DNA of 51,495 nucleotides, from IMG/VR virus record IMGVR_UViG_3300031772_003178, positions 1 to 51,495 of that record. One strand, 5' to 3'. The notes under the pieces are model-generated. The model was given only the letters and a program-made list of their open reading frames with translations, did no database searches and was not told the DNA's origin. This DNA is from a virus. A program made the position numbers and the translations under genes. Within the stretch, counting starts at the first letter, position 1; every line of letters starts with the position of its first letter. Shown piece by piece: positions 9,606-17,995 of the stretch.

Positions 9606-10316
9606 TTATTTAGATTTCACCAGCGAGGACTTCATGTCTTTAACTTCTGCTGGTGGTGTGGCGGGAGACGCTGGCGGGGCAATCGTTGCTGGACCAGCAA
9701 TAGCAATTGTTGCCGTAGTAATGTGTATATGAGAGTTGAATGTGTTAGTAAGACTATTAAGAGTGTCCCGCAGCGCCGACAGCTCGGTCTTTACAAGACC
9801 AGCCAGCGCCATCCAATCAGATGTATTATTTCCGAACTCTATCTCATCCTTCTTGAATGTGCTCTTCGTCCCGTCTGTATTAACCCGCAATATCTTCTTG
9901 TCCATGAAGACACTAAACTTTGCGTCATCTGACGTGATCTTGATGTTCTTCCTGTACACGTGACGAATGAGATCCGATTTTATGACGGCGCCTGGAAGAT
10001 CATTGTCTGCAGCTTCGATCGAACTCAGGTTGAGGTTGTCATCGATTTTGGATTTCATCGTGAGATAGAGATACGATAAATCGTCCTTGAGGTCTGGTTC
10101 GGCTCCCTTACGACCAACGATAAAGTGGAGTGTCCCTGTCCCTTTGCCTTTTCCGGAATCCTTGACCGTTCCCAGACCCTTCGAGATGTCTGCTGGACCA
10201 TCAGCAGCTCTATCGGTTCCAAAGATAATAATCGTGTTATTGGAACCTTGCATTACCTGGTCGCCGACACGCTTCTTGAACTTTGGAACTTCTTCTACAA
10301 TAATGTCGTATGACAT
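9606..10316 (-). CDS. Probable baseplate hub/spike-associated protein (236 aa)
   Basis: No exact family is recognised. The last 40 residues are a low-complexity Ala/Pro/Thr tail (AIAGPATIAPPASPATPP) after an NSHIHI motif near residue 195. Such HxH-containing Thr/Pro-rich tails are common in spike-tip and gp45/gpV-like proteins, where paired histidines bind a metal ion. The N-terminal 150 residues have hydrophobic strand patterns and a glycine-rich stretch near residue 50. It lies between gp25 and the OB-like protein, where the central spike is normally encoded. Its ATG overlaps the upstream stop (TAAATG) and follows GGAG. Hub or spike role is inferred. Confidence 0.55.
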   Translation of the reverse strand: MSYDIIVEEVPKFKKRVGDQVMQGSNNTIIIFGTDRAADGPADISKGLGTVKDSGKGKGTGTLHFIVGRKGAEPDLKDDLSYLYLTMKSKIDDNLNLSSIEAADNDLPGAVIKSDLIRHVYRKNIKITSDDAKFSVFMDKKILRVNTDGTKSTFKKDEIEFGNNTSDWMALAGLVKTELSALRDTLNSLTNTFNSHIHITTATIAIAGPATIAPPASPATPPAEVKDMKSSLVKSK

Positions 10317-10919
10317 TTACTTGCTCCAGAGTTTGGATAGATTACCATCTGGTGGAGTTTGTGCTGCGGCAGTATCTTTGCTTTTGTCGCTCTTCTTATC
10401 ATCTGTCGCAGTATCTGGAAATTTATTTGCCAAAGAACTTGAGGCAGGATTTATGAAAAACTTTGAACCACGAGCAAAATTGACACCCGTGTGGCCGGGA
10501 ACCTTGTTAACCCACAACCCATGTTCCTCATTCTCGTCCTCAAACATCACGTATGCATATTCTCCTGGCTTAATCGGAACAGCTATATGTTCAGGAAAGA
10601 ACGGCCAGAATACTCTAAGCCTATCATCGTGCGTAAACTGATCCTTTCCGCCAGAGATGATACGAGCCTTCACGCTGTTAGCCGGATTGGGCGGTCCGAT
10701 GTTAGCTGAAACCTGAAAGCTCTTTTCATTGAACTCATGCGTAAGACTTCCTTCTCCTTTCGGATTCTCCAACAAGCCGCCCTCGACGTCGACCGCAACG
10801 ACGATTGCACGAAATAAGAAAGGAATACTAGCGCCGCGTTCAAGATATATCTTTTTTGCACCCTTCTCGATGATGTCTGCCAAAATCTGTTCAGGCCGTA
10901 GATATCGATCGACAGTCAT
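10317..10919 (-). CDS. Probable gp5-like OB-fold baseplate spike component (200 aa)
   Basis: Residues 25-150 contain alternating beta strands with RAIVVAVD, VKARIISGG, LRVFWPFF and GEYAYVMFEDENEEHGLWV. This fits the N-terminal OB-fold of T4 gp5-like or tail-hub proteins. A Lys/Asp/Ser-rich linker follows in the C-terminal 50 residues. There is no lysozyme domain, so it would be the structural rather than the lytic part of a spike. The gene lies between two short helical proteins and the 236-aa spike candidate. Confidence 0.55.
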   Translation of the reverse strand: MTVDRYLRPEQILADIIEKGAKKIYLERGASIPFLFRAIVVAVDVEGGLLENPKGEGSLTHEFNEKSFQVSANIGPPNPANSVKARIISGGKDQFTHDDRLRVFWPFFPEHIAVPIKPGEYAYVMFEDENEEHGLWVNKVPGHTGVNFARGSKFFINPASSSLANKFPDTATDDKKSDKSKDTAAAQTPPDGNLSKLWSK

Positions 10920-11092
10920 TTTGACTTCTCCCTCGACTGCAATTCAGCATAGATCAACTGAGCCTCTTCCCTCAAAAGCCCCCACGATTTTAACAATGGC
11001 GCCAATTGTTCCGAAACTAATTCGAGCTGAGGAAGGATCGTGTCAATCCTTTCCCTCAGCTCGTTTTCATCGACTGTCTTTAGATCGATCAT
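10916..11092 (-). CDS. Small helical protein (58 aa)
   Basis: The whole product is predicted coiled helix with repeating Leu and Glu, and no Cys. I place the start at the ATG at 11092, which overlaps the stop of the previous gene (TGATG). An earlier ATG at 11128 would add 12 residues and overlap the neighbour by 37 bases. Its stop overlaps the start of the OB-fold gene. Function unknown; a tail-assembly helper is possible from location. Confidence 0.55.
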   Translation of the reverse strand: MIDLKTVDENELRERIDTILPQLELVSEQLAPLLKSWGLLREEAQLIYAELQSREKSK

Positions 11093-11412
11093 CAGGACAT
11101 CGGACTTTCCTTCTCCATCGTGTTCCAAAGATCCTCCATGCCCTTCTTGGAGGTATCTCCCTTTCCCTCGAGAAGATCTTTCTTTATTCTGGTCCTTGCA
11201 AGCTCAAGCAGCTGAGCATTTATCTTTGTCAAAGAGTCAGATATCTTTGTTACCTGATCGGCCACAGTCATCCTTGCAAGAGGTTCATCTGCCAACATGT
11301 CTCCGCTCGTTGCAAGCTCCATTAACTCGCTTCTGACCTTCTCAAGCTGAGCGCGGTCCCCGATGGAATTCTCTTTAATCAAAGCAAACAGATCGTCGAC
11401 TTCTTTACTCAC
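11092..11412 (-). CDS. Helical protein of unknown function (106 aa)
   Basis: Nearly the whole protein is amphipathic helix, with heptad-like Leu/Ile spacing at residues 20-85. There is no signal peptide and no Cys. It sits between the sigma-factor gene (4-base overlap) and the 58-aa gene. Such pairs of small helical proteins are common near baseplate genes, but no family is recognised. Confidence 0.55.
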   Translation of the reverse strand: MSKEVDDLFALIKENSIGDRAQLEKVRSELMELATSGDMLADEPLARMTVADQVTKISDSLTKINAQLLELARTRIKKDLLEGKGDTSKKGMEDLWNTMEKESPMS

Positions 11413-12098
11413 TCTGGACTTTCTCCTGTCTCATAGTATGCCTCACACCATTCAGTGTAAAGCGTTTTAATCTTCTTCAGGTTTACAACAACCTGCTTCG
11501 TACTCAAAGCGGTTAATTCTCTGAGATAGAGATACACGGCTTTCTTGTTGTAAATAGTAACTCGATCTGGATTCTTCATGAGGAAGATAATCGCCTCTAG
11601 AACTTGAAGCTCTGGCTTCTTCTTGAGCTCATGTCTCCATGAGTCTAACTCCTCATAGAACTTGAGCCACTTCTCCTTCTCCTCGAGGAACTCTTCATGC
11701 GCACTGAGCATGAGACTGGGATCATTTCGAACATTCTCATGATCGATGTCATAATACAACTCGCTCTCAAGCTTGTTGCGCTTGTTCTTCTCCCTTGTCT
11801 TCTGGATGAACCAATTCTTGGCGACGACATTGAAATATGAGAATCCTTTCGTTCCTCTTGTTGGATCGAACCTTGGAATCATCTCATAGAGATCGGCAAG
11901 ACACTCACGTTTTAGAGTATCGACGTCGTCAATATTGAAGAACCCATAGACAAAAATCAGATTCTCGATCAACTTTTCAAAAGCAGGCTTGATCTCTTTG
12001 TCAAAGATCTCATGTTTCTCTGTATCTACTTTTGAATCAATAAATGCAGCGAGCGCTTTGTCCGTATCTCGAGTAAAATAGTCGGCCAAGTAGCTCAC
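11409..12098 (-). CDS. Late-gene sigma factor, T4 gp55-like (229 aa)
   Basis: Residues about 58-106 match sigma-70 region 2 in its phage gp55 form: DTLKRECLADLYEMIPRFD then GTKGFSYFNVVAKNWFIQ and a Lys/Arg-rich tail. In T4, gp55 directs host RNA polymerase to late promoters. No region 4 is evident; the C-terminal half is a helical domain with YLRELTAL and VVVNLKKIK. It sits at the upstream end of the tail operon and could control it. ATG overlaps the stop of the membrane-protein gene. No T4-type TATAAATA late promoter was identified by eye. Confidence 0.75.
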   Translation of the reverse strand: MSYLADYFTRDTDKALAAFIDSKVDTEKHEIFDKEIKPAFEKLIENLIFVYGFFNIDDVDTLKRECLADLYEMIPRFDPTRGTKGFSYFNVVAKNWFIQKTREKNKRNKLESELYYDIDHENVRNDPSLMLSAHEEFLEEKEKWLKFYEELDSWRHELKKKPELQVLEAIIFLMKNPDRVTIYNKKAVYLYLRELTALSTKQVVVNLKKIKTLYTEWCEAYYETGESPE

Positions 12099-12412
12099 TT
12101 CTCCTTTTTGTTAAGATGTTTTTTCCTACGCATGTAAAGCTTTCCGGTCATCTCTTCAACTCGCATCACGATCTCATCGAGGCGCTTGTGGATGATCTCC
12201 ATATTCTTGTGTGCAGTGAGAACCTCGGGAGAATTCTCAAACAAAGGTGTTTTAATCAACTCGTCGAGATAACTAAAATTAATATCAACGTCATCGACGA
12301 TGACATCAAAGATATCATCGAATAAAATAAGCTTTTTTGTTGCGACGAATAAAAGCAATCCAAGAACAATGGATATCGTTGTCACCAACACGAGAGCAAT
12401 TTCTAGAATCAT
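12095..12412 (-). CDS. Single-span membrane protein (105 aa)
   Basis: A single strongly hydrophobic segment (ILEIALVLVTTISIVLGLLL) fills residues 2-21, so this is a membrane-anchored protein. It is followed by a polar, helical, mostly acidic domain and a Lys/Arg-rich C-terminus. I chose the ATG at 12412 because it overlaps the stop of the FmdB-like gene; an ATG 24 bases earlier is also open. The gene lies between FmdB-like and sigma-factor genes. Role unknown. Confidence 0.6.
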   Translation of the reverse strand: MILEIALVLVTTISIVLGLLLFVATKKLILFDDIFDVIVDDVDINFSYLDELIKTPLFENSPEVLTAHKNMEIIHKRLDEIVMRVEEMTGKLYMRRKKHLNKKEK

Positions 12413-12600
12413 TTGTATCCATCCTTCGCCCAACACTTTCCTTTAAGAATGAAAGTTGACGAGACAATCGCGGGTTTCATTTCAATACCATCAAGTTCAG
12501 ACACAGAACAAAAACACAATGGAAAAATACGTTCAGAAAACTTTTGAACAAGTTCTTGTATTCTTTTACACTGTGGACATTCATAAACATAAACGGGCAT
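12409..12600 (-). CDS. FmdB-like zinc-ribbon protein (63 aa)
   Basis: The protein begins MPVYVYECPQC, the standard FmdB/small zinc-ribbon start, with CxxC at residues 8-11 and a second C-F-C pair near residue 29. The end STFILKGKCWAKDGY matches the conserved F-x-L-K-G tail of the family. Members are small putative regulators often carried by phages. It overlaps the membrane-protein gene downstream by 4 bases. Confidence 0.75.
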   Translation of the reverse strand: MPVYVYECPQCKRIQELVQKFSERIFPLCFCSVSELDGIEMKPAIVSSTFILKGKCWAKDGYK

Positions 12601-12605
12601 TGATT

Positions 12606-12770
12606 TTAGCTCTGCTTAATTCGTAGTAAACAATTCTCATCCAGACCCGAGTATACAGGGTCTACCTCAACTTCGATCTTCCTTAGCTCGTCAGAGATAT
12701 CAACTTCCTCGAGCAAGCCTTTCTGTAATGCCGCCATGATCGCCAACAGCACGTCTGGTCCTAGTTTCAT
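12606..12770 (-). CDS. Small acidic protein of unknown function (54 aa)
   Basis: The product starts MKLGPDVLLAIMAALQKG and is acidic and helical. AGGAG sits 7 bases before the ATG, so the start is good. Stop to the next gene is 5 bases. A promoter-like TG-G-TATAAT lies 18-29 bases upstream. No family is recognised. Confidence 0.7.
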   Translation of the reverse strand: MKLGPDVLLAIMAALQKGLLEEVDISDELRKIEVEVDPVYSGLDENCLLRIKQS

Positions 12771-12789
12771 GTATTCTCCTTTGTTTATA

Positions 12790-12799
12790 TTATACCACA
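12790..12799 (-). promoter_or_regulatory. Extended -10 promoter candidate for the sigma-factor operon
   Basis: Minus strand reads GTGGTATAAT: TG, one base, then a perfect TATAAT, inside the 3' end of the kinase gene. The SD and ATG of the 54-aa gene follow 18 bases later. No clear -35 box is visible, as expected for an extended -10 promoter. Confidence 0.5.
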
Positions 12800-13689
12800 G
12801 GTGGAATATCGTTTACAACAGACGTCCCAAATTTTTGTACAACGCGCGTCGCGCAGGCATTAGCAAATCTTACCGCCATTCTGATATCTCCGTTATTCTT
12901 AAGAAGAGAGAAACAGAGGGCTGCGGTGTGCGTGTCTCCGCAACCAGTGACATCCTTTGCTTGTACTTTCTCTGTTTTGAAATTTTCAGAATGTATCATG
13001 TATCGCTTGTTTCCACTCTTAGAGATTTCGCATTGGCGAAGTTCTGAGCCGGAGGCTCCCTTAGTAACAACGACGTAATCAAACAATCTTTCAATGTACG
13101 GGTAAAGATCACTTGATACTTGTGTGGCATATTCTGATTCGTTAATCTTAAGAACTGTACTGTTCTCGAATAAACGTAGGTCTTTCCGCTTTGAATCAAC
13201 AATCGTTGGACTTATACACATTTTCTGCAAGACCTCCATAATACGAGAATCGATCGTTCCCTTGTCATAGTCGGACACAACTACCGCATCGTACACATCG
13301 AATGAAAAGTGCTCTAACATTGAATAGAGAAAAAGCTGATCAAGCTCATGAACTTTTTGATGATTGTCAAATCGAAACAGAATCTTTTCATTCGAGTCGA
13401 CATATCGTGTCTTGATCATCGTTTGATCGCCGGAACAAAGAGTCACGTCGATCCCTCGTTTGGCAATAAGACGTCTGTCATGAATGGATGCTAATCCTGC
13501 AAGATGGATGTCTACCTCATCGCCGCCCATACTTTTAAGATTATTTGCGACATTTGCAGCTCCACCAAGACGAAACTCTCTGTGCGTGTAGTCCCACACT
13601 GGAATTCTCGCTTCGGGAGCAGATCGTGACGTTTGAACGTGAATGTATTCGTCAATCATCACGTCACCTATGACAAGGATCTTGAACAT
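12790..13689 (-). CDS. PfkB-family sugar kinase, HldE domain-1-like (299 aa)
   Basis: The start KILVIGDVMIDEYIHV and the LGGAANVANNLKSMGG motif (about residues 41-56) are those of RfaE/HldE domain 1, which phosphorylates D-glycero-D-manno-heptose 7-phosphate. The C-terminal VTGCGDTHTAALCF carries the catalytic Asp in the GxGD motif, with Cys replacing the usual Ala. Length (299 aa) matches the kinase half of HldE. The nucleotidyltransferase half is the next gene upstream, sharing one base with it, so HldE is split into two proteins here. The true sugar substrate is uncertain. Confidence 0.75.
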   Translation of the reverse strand: MFKILVIGDVMIDEYIHVQTSRSAPEARIPVWDYTHREFRLGGAANVANNLKSMGGDEVDIHLAGLASIHDRRLIAKRGIDVTLCSGDQTMIKTRYVDSNEKILFRFDNHQKVHELDQLFLYSMLEHFSFDVYDAVVVSDYDKGTIDSRIMEVLQKMCISPTIVDSKRKDLRLFENSTVLKINESEYATQVSSDLYPYIERLFDYVVVTKGASGSELRQCEISKSGNKRYMIHSENFKTEKVQAKDVTGCGDTHTAALCFSLLKNNGDIRMAVRFANACATRVVQKFGTSVVNDIPPVV

Positions 13690-14192
13690 TAGATTCTTAC
13701 GACGTCATCCGGTAATGCTCTGATTCGAACAATGATCCCTGACGTTGTTTGTCCTGAAACTATAGATGAAAGAACTACTGGAGCGAGATCGGAACCTACA
13801 ACATCCAGTTTTTCGTAATCCCCTCCTTTGACGATGACGTTCGGTCTTAGAATCTTGATCAATTCTAGCGGAGTCTCCTCCTCGAAAATAAGAACATGAT
13901 CCACGTATTTCAATGAAGCAAGTATCTTGCCTCTTTCATTCTCTGTCATGATCGGTCGAGACTCACCCTTTAATTTCTTTACGCTATTGTCGGAATTAAG
14001 CCCGACAACGACTGCTCCTCTAGATCCAGCAAGAGACCTGCATTTTGCCAACACTTCCAGATGACCAACATGAAGCAGATCAAAACAACCATTCGTGAAA
14101 ATGACGCGATCATATCCTCCAAATAGAATCTGACCATACTTGCGAAGATCTTTGACGAGATCTTCATATGTTCCTTCATGTTCGGTTATCAT
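13689..14192 (-). CDS. Nucleotidyltransferase, HldE domain-2-like (167 aa)
   Basis: The protein has the cytidylyltransferase-like signature VIFTNGCFDLLHVGHLEVL at about residues 29-47, including the HxGH nucleotide-binding motif. A second motif VVGLNSD and the C-terminal NVIVKGGDYEK segment match RfaE domain 2, which transfers AMP to heptose 1-phosphate to give ADP-heptose. The kinase half is encoded by the adjacent gene. Together the pair would act as a split HldE. Alternative: a related sugar or glycerol nucleotidyltransferase. Confidence 0.8.
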   Translation of the reverse strand: MITEHEGTYEDLVKDLRKYGQILFGGYDRVIFTNGCFDLLHVGHLEVLAKCRSLAGSRGAVVVGLNSDNSVKKLKGESRPIMTENERGKILASLKYVDHVLIFEEETPLELIKILRPNVIVKGGDYEKLDVVGSDLAPVVLSSIVSGQTTSGIIVRIRALPDDVVRI

Positions 14193-14193
14193 A

Positions 14194-14529
14194 TTAGTGC
14201 AACTTCAGGAATGTCTCGATGTGCATACCTTTATCATCGACATACATGTCTCCGGGTGGCTTTCCAAAGACGAGCTTGTCATACTGAACCTTGTTGTCTT
14301 TGAGCCACTTTTCTGTTTTGGCTCGATACTCAAGCTCAATCCTTGTAGTGTTCCAGTTGTACAGATTCATTCCACGAGCAGTATGGATGATGACAGTCCA
14401 ACCGCCAAGGTCCTTAAGTTTGTTAATTCGATCCACGACATCACGAATAGGAATAGCGTCAAAATAGGCGTCCCCTCCCTTTGTTTGATTACATATCGTT
14501 CCATCAAGATCGACGACAAGAGTCCTCAT
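14194..14529 (-). CDS. HAD-family phosphatase, capsule/polysaccharide type (111 aa)
   Basis: The N-terminus LVVDLDGTICN contains the DxD-G-T HAD nucleophile motif at about residues 6-10. IIHTARGM near residue 47-54 is motif II, and GDMYVDDKG near residue 93-101 carries the DD of motif IV. The short length without a cap domain is typical of polysaccharide-locus HAD proteins. In heptose pathways GmhB removes a phosphate from heptose bisphosphate; this protein could play that part, but it is shorter than GmhB. It overlaps the UDP-sugar dehydrogenase gene by 4 bases. Confidence 0.65.
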   Translation of the reverse strand: MRTLVVDLDGTICNQTKGGDAYFDAIPIRDVVDRINKLKDLGGWTVIIHTARGMNLYNWNTTRIELEYRAKTEKWLKDNKVQYDKLVFGKPPGDMYVDDKGMHIETFLKLH

Positions 14530-15446
14530 AGATCAATCACCGCCCGACCCTGCATCTTTTCCCAGTCCTTCTCCTTACGTAGCTCGTTATTTCTTTCAAT
14601 CACTGCTGTGAACATCTTTTCTGGAACATCAAGCTCCCTACATAACGCTCTCAAGTTGTTGATGTCCTTTGGGAAGCAATGTCCTCCTGCTCCTAATTGT
14701 CCATCGTGACCAGGGACCGTCGTATGACTCGCGCCGATGCGATGATCCAACACTGCGATGGAGCGCACCTCTTCAAAATTCACACCCAACTTTTCGCACA
14801 TCTGATATATCTCATTGGCAAACATTATCTTTGTCATGAGGATTCCGTTTGTGAAGAGCTTTACCATCTCTGCAACAGTTGGATCACACTGTAAAAGCAC
14901 AAGCTGATCATTGTCAACTCGAGTCGGTTGAACTTGTGCAAAGTACTTTGACGCGATTAGTGCGTCGTCTTGATCACCACCAAAGATAATTCTATTCGTC
15001 TTCTTAAAATCCGCGATGGAGCTCTTCTCAGTGAGAAACTCGGGCGAGAACAAAATCCTCATTGGTAGGAACTTATCCTGCATCTCTTCGGTGAATCCCG
15101 CAGGGACAGTACTTTTTACCACGCAAACGAAGCTATCAAGATTTCTACCAACTGCTTTTGCTATCGCATTCACGCTCGATAGAACTTCCTGGATGATCCC
15201 GGTATGACAACTTCCATCATTCTTCATCGGCGTCGGTACACAGAGAAAGATGAGTTCTGACTTCTCTACGACATCGACAAGAGACGATAATTCTGGCTTT
15301 GCCTTATCGTGTACGACAACATCACAATGATCCTTGAAGAAAGCCTCTACGGCCTGCCCTACATATCCATGGCCGACCACTCCAACAGTGCCGGTCTTGA
15401 TGACGAATGTTTTCATGAATTCTGGCGAGTTAATATCAAGAGGCAT
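14526..15446 (-). CDS. Nucleotide-sugar dehydrogenase-like protein, short form (306 aa)
   Basis: A Rossmann motif G-V-V-G-H-G-Y-V-G near residues 20-30 binds NAD. VKSTVPAGFT (about 113-122), LFSPEFLTE (about 131-139) and GAGGHCFPKDINNL (about 251-264) match the UDP-glucose/GDP-mannose dehydrogenase family, and Cys in GGHCFPKD is the thioester-forming residue. Family members are usually about 400 aa or more; this one ends shortly after the central domain and lacks the C-terminal UDP-binding domain. It may act on a different substrate or use another subunit. GGAG 7 bases upstream supports the first ATG. Confidence 0.7.
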   Translation of the reverse strand: MPLDINSPEFMKTFVIKTGTVGVVGHGYVGQAVEAFFKDHCDVVVHDKAKPELSSLVDVVEKSELIFLCVPTPMKNDGSCHTGIIQEVLSSVNAIAKAVGRNLDSFVCVVKSTVPAGFTEEMQDKFLPMRILFSPEFLTEKSSIADFKKTNRIIFGGDQDDALIASKYFAQVQPTRVDNDQLVLLQCDPTVAEMVKLFTNGILMTKIMFANEIYQMCEKLGVNFEEVRSIAVLDHRIGASHTTVPGHDGQLGAGGHCFPKDINNLRALCRELDVPEKMFTAVIERNNELRKEKDWEKMQGRAVIDL

Positions 15447-16470
15447 GCTTTTCTCCGAGAAGCTTTTCCATCAGTTGGTTAAATCTAGAAGCTTGTACGC
15501 TCCAATTCTCCGAGACAGCGAGCTTCCTCGCGTTATCTCCGATCTCTTTCCACTTTCCACTTAGAACGAGCTGGAGTATCTTCCTGTCCCATCCAATAGG
15601 GTCACTCACAATACCATCTCGATCATTCTCGATCAACTCAGATGGAGTCCCTCTATTGGGCGGGTAAAGGACCAAGGCCCCTGACGCTTGGGCTTGCCGA
15701 TGAGCTCGGGAGCTTGGTTCCATAAACGTTGACGTATAGGGCAAAATTCCAGACGTGTTGAATAGATTCCATAGAGCTGGACCGTTTGAAACATTCCCCT
15801 CCCAGACCAGTGCGGGATCTACAACGTGATCGGGCTTCCTGCAATAGTCGGGATAACAAATATGAAGCTTAAAACGTGAATCGAATGAATGAAGTCTGCG
15901 AGCAAGATGTATTGCGCCGTCAAGTCCTCTGCCGGGATCTGATGCCCATAACATCTTATATGGATCTTTGAACGTTGGCTTATAAATGTTTGTGTCTACG
16001 CCCAGCGTCACTCCGTAAAGAATTCTCTCATCGTCTCGTTGCCATCCAAGTTCTCGGGCGGTATTCATCGAATGCCATTTCGGAAAGCAAAGAATTCCGT
16101 CAAGTTCTTTGGCGCCGTTTACTTGCTCGAGCCAGTCCATCGAGAATCCCTGATCTTGACAGTTGATCAGGTTTAGTTTTCCCTTGTGAGAAACGCCATG
16201 AATCCACTTTCGCCAATGGATAATCACATCATATTGTGAGTCGTCATGATGAAAATAACCTTCAGATAGACATCTCAGTTTCCCATGAGTGTCTGACCGA
16301 AACTCCCAATGAGAATCTTCATTGTAATCGGGAGTTACTATCGTTACATCATTATCGCCGTATTTTGCATAGTAAAATGGAAGCTCGAGATGATATTGGT
16401 TAAAGAAATTACGATACTCTGGCGCGAGTTCTTGGTATTTTCTAGAGATGCCAACGAATGCAATTTTCAT
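15436..16470 (-). CDS. Glycosyltransferase, GT-B fold (344 aa)
   Basis: The protein has an N-terminal Rossmann-like domain and a C-terminal sugar-nucleotide domain. The segment LWASDPGRGLDGAIHLARRL at about residues 173-192 and the C-terminal PSELIENDRDGIV segment are typical of GT4-like enzymes. A Ser-Ser-Arg-Ala-His-Arg-Gln run in the acceptor region is atypical. It neighbours sugar-modifying enzymes, so it is likely to transfer a sugar onto a glycan. Acceptor and donor unknown. Confidence 0.7.
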   Translation of the reverse strand: MKIAFVGISRKYQELAPEYRNFFNQYHLELPFYYAKYGDNDVTIVTPDYNEDSHWEFRSDTHGKLRCLSEGYFHHDDSQYDVIIHWRKWIHGVSHKGKLNLINCQDQGFSMDWLEQVNGAKELDGILCFPKWHSMNTARELGWQRDDERILYGVTLGVDTNIYKPTFKDPYKMLWASDPGRGLDGAIHLARRLHSFDSRFKLHICYPDYCRKPDHVVDPALVWEGNVSNGPALWNLFNTSGILPYTSTFMEPSSRAHRQAQASGALVLYPPNRGTPSELIENDRDGIVSDPIGWDRKILQLVLSGKWKEIGDNARKLAVSENWSVQASRFNQLMEKLLGEKHAS

Positions 16471-17423
16471 GTTTCACTTGTATATGAAAGAATTGTTGCG
16501 GCCAATCCATCATGTAGAGATACGAGAGGTCGCCAGCCAGTCTCCTGACGAAGTTTGGTCGAATCTATGAACTGCTTCTTGATTTCCTTGAAGACCGGCT
16601 CACGCTTAACAATCTCTGGCTCGACATTCGAATTCATCATCTTCGCAATGATCCTAATAAGATCGTCGATTTGAATAGCTCCTTCAGAAGTTCCGCCAAC
16701 ATTATACGCCTGTCCGTTAGTTTGTGGTCCCGATAATGCTAATGCAATATTTGCATCAACGACATCATCAATATAGATGAATTCACGCTCCATTTGACTT
16801 ACATCAGAAAATAGAATAGGAGCTTCGCCACGCTGAATTCTAAGGATGCTGTTTGGGATAATCCTTGATATATTTTTGTCACCCGGCCCATATACGTTGC
16901 TACATCTAGTGACACAGACGGGCATGTCATAGTTTTTAGCATATGAACGCGCAATCATGTCTGTACATGCTTTGGACGTGTCGTATGTATTGTTTGGTTG
17001 CAAAGCCATATCTTCCGTGTATGGAAGCCGCTCATGATCACCATATGCTTTATCGCTAGAAGCTACAATAATCTTCTTGCATCTTCCGGATACTCGCGCA
17101 GCCTCGAGCAACGCAACTGTCCCCATTACGTTTGACTGGTATGTAGAAACGGGATCTCTGGCGGCAATTCTTACAATAGCAGAAGCTGCAAGATGAAAAA
17201 TGTATTCAATCTCATGTGAAGAAATAATATCTCTAACAAGATTGTAATTAGAAACGTCGCCTTCATAGACTGTGGTCCTTGATAAGCCGAAACGTTGTCG
17301 ACCATTAAAGTTTCTTGTCAAGACAATTACATTCGCTTCTTCTTCAACAAGTTGTCTTACAAGAGCACTACCAATAAATCCACCAGCCCCTGTGACGAAA
17401 ACGTTCTTGCCTTTCAATCCCAT
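16467..17423 (-). CDS. NAD-dependent SDR sugar 4,6-dehydratase/epimerase (318 aa)
   Basis: The N-terminal VTGAGGFIGSALVRQL is the GxxGxxG NAD site (about residues 11-26). YDTSK near residue 147 supplies the catalytic Tyr-Lys. VTRCSNVYGPGDKNISRII at about 170-188 resembles CDP-glucose 4,6-dehydratase. This subfamily makes 4-keto-6-deoxy sugars. AGGTGA upstream supports the ATG start. It overlaps the methyltransferase gene by 10 bases. Which nucleotide sugar is used cannot be told. Confidence 0.75.
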   Translation of the reverse strand: MGLKGKNVFVTGAGGFIGSALVRQLVEEEANVIVLTRNFNGRQRFGLSRTTVYEGDVSNYNLVRDIISSHEIEYIFHLAASAIVRIAARDPVSTYQSNVMGTVALLEAARVSGRCKKIIVASSDKAYGDHERLPYTEDMALQPNNTYDTSKACTDMIARSYAKNYDMPVCVTRCSNVYGPGDKNISRIIPNSILRIQRGEAPILFSDVSQMEREFIYIDDVVDANIALALSGPQTNGQAYNVGGTSEGAIQIDDLIRIIAKMMNSNVEPEIVKREPVFKEIKKQFIDSTKLRQETGWRPLVSLHDGLAATILSYTSET

Positions 17424-17995
17424 CGTTGATCACCTTTGATCGCAGACATCTTGAAATTCCAATTGATTCTTTGATGAACTTCCTCGAGATTCTGAAACAT
17501 GTGAAAGCCATTTCTTGCCAGGTATCTATGCATGCGATCTTTGGTGAATGCAGTATGATGCCAATTACCTTCGTAGTCCTGTCCACCATATAGGCGATTC
17601 AACGCATCCTCGTCTGAGAGATATCTTTCACGTCCGCAATGTGGACACTCATTCTCTTTGTTTGCTGGATAATATGTGATCTGCTTCTCACATTTATTAC
17701 AATCAAACGGCAGAACTCTAAGCACGGCTTTTGCACATTCTTCGAAATCAGGAACTTGAACGATTAACTTACCTTGTGGCTTAAGAACCCTCCAACATTC
17801 TGTTAGAATTTTGTCTGTCATTCTATATGAGAAGTGTTCAAGAATATCTAGCATCAAGATCTCTTCAGCAGAATCATCGGACCACGGCCATGGAAGCACT
17901 GAAAGATTCACAGGCATTACATTTGCTCGTGGATTAAAATCTACATTGACATAGTCTTCTTTAACATCACGACCACACCCTAAATTAAGCTTCAT
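17414..17995 (-). CDS. Class I methyltransferase with an inserted zinc ribbon (193 aa)
   Basis: The start MKLNLGCGRDV is SAM-binding motif I, and LMLDILEHFSY plus CWRVLKPQGKLIVQVPD are the later conserved motifs. An unusual insertion at about residues 98-120 contains CNKC and CPHCGR, forming a likely four-Cys zinc ribbon. It may methylate a sugar, or hand substrates to the neighbouring glycosyltransferase. GGAG sits 10 bases before ATG, and the ATG overlaps the upstream stop. Confidence 0.75.
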   Translation of the reverse strand: MKLNLGCGRDVKEDYVNVDFNPRANVMPVNLSVLPWPWSDDSAEEILMLDILEHFSYRMTDKILTECWRVLKPQGKLIVQVPDFEECAKAVLRVLPFDCNKCEKQITYYPANKENECPHCGRERYLSDEDALNRLYGGQDYEGNWHHTAFTKDRMHRYLARNGFHMFQNLEEVHQRINWNFKMSAIKGDQRWD

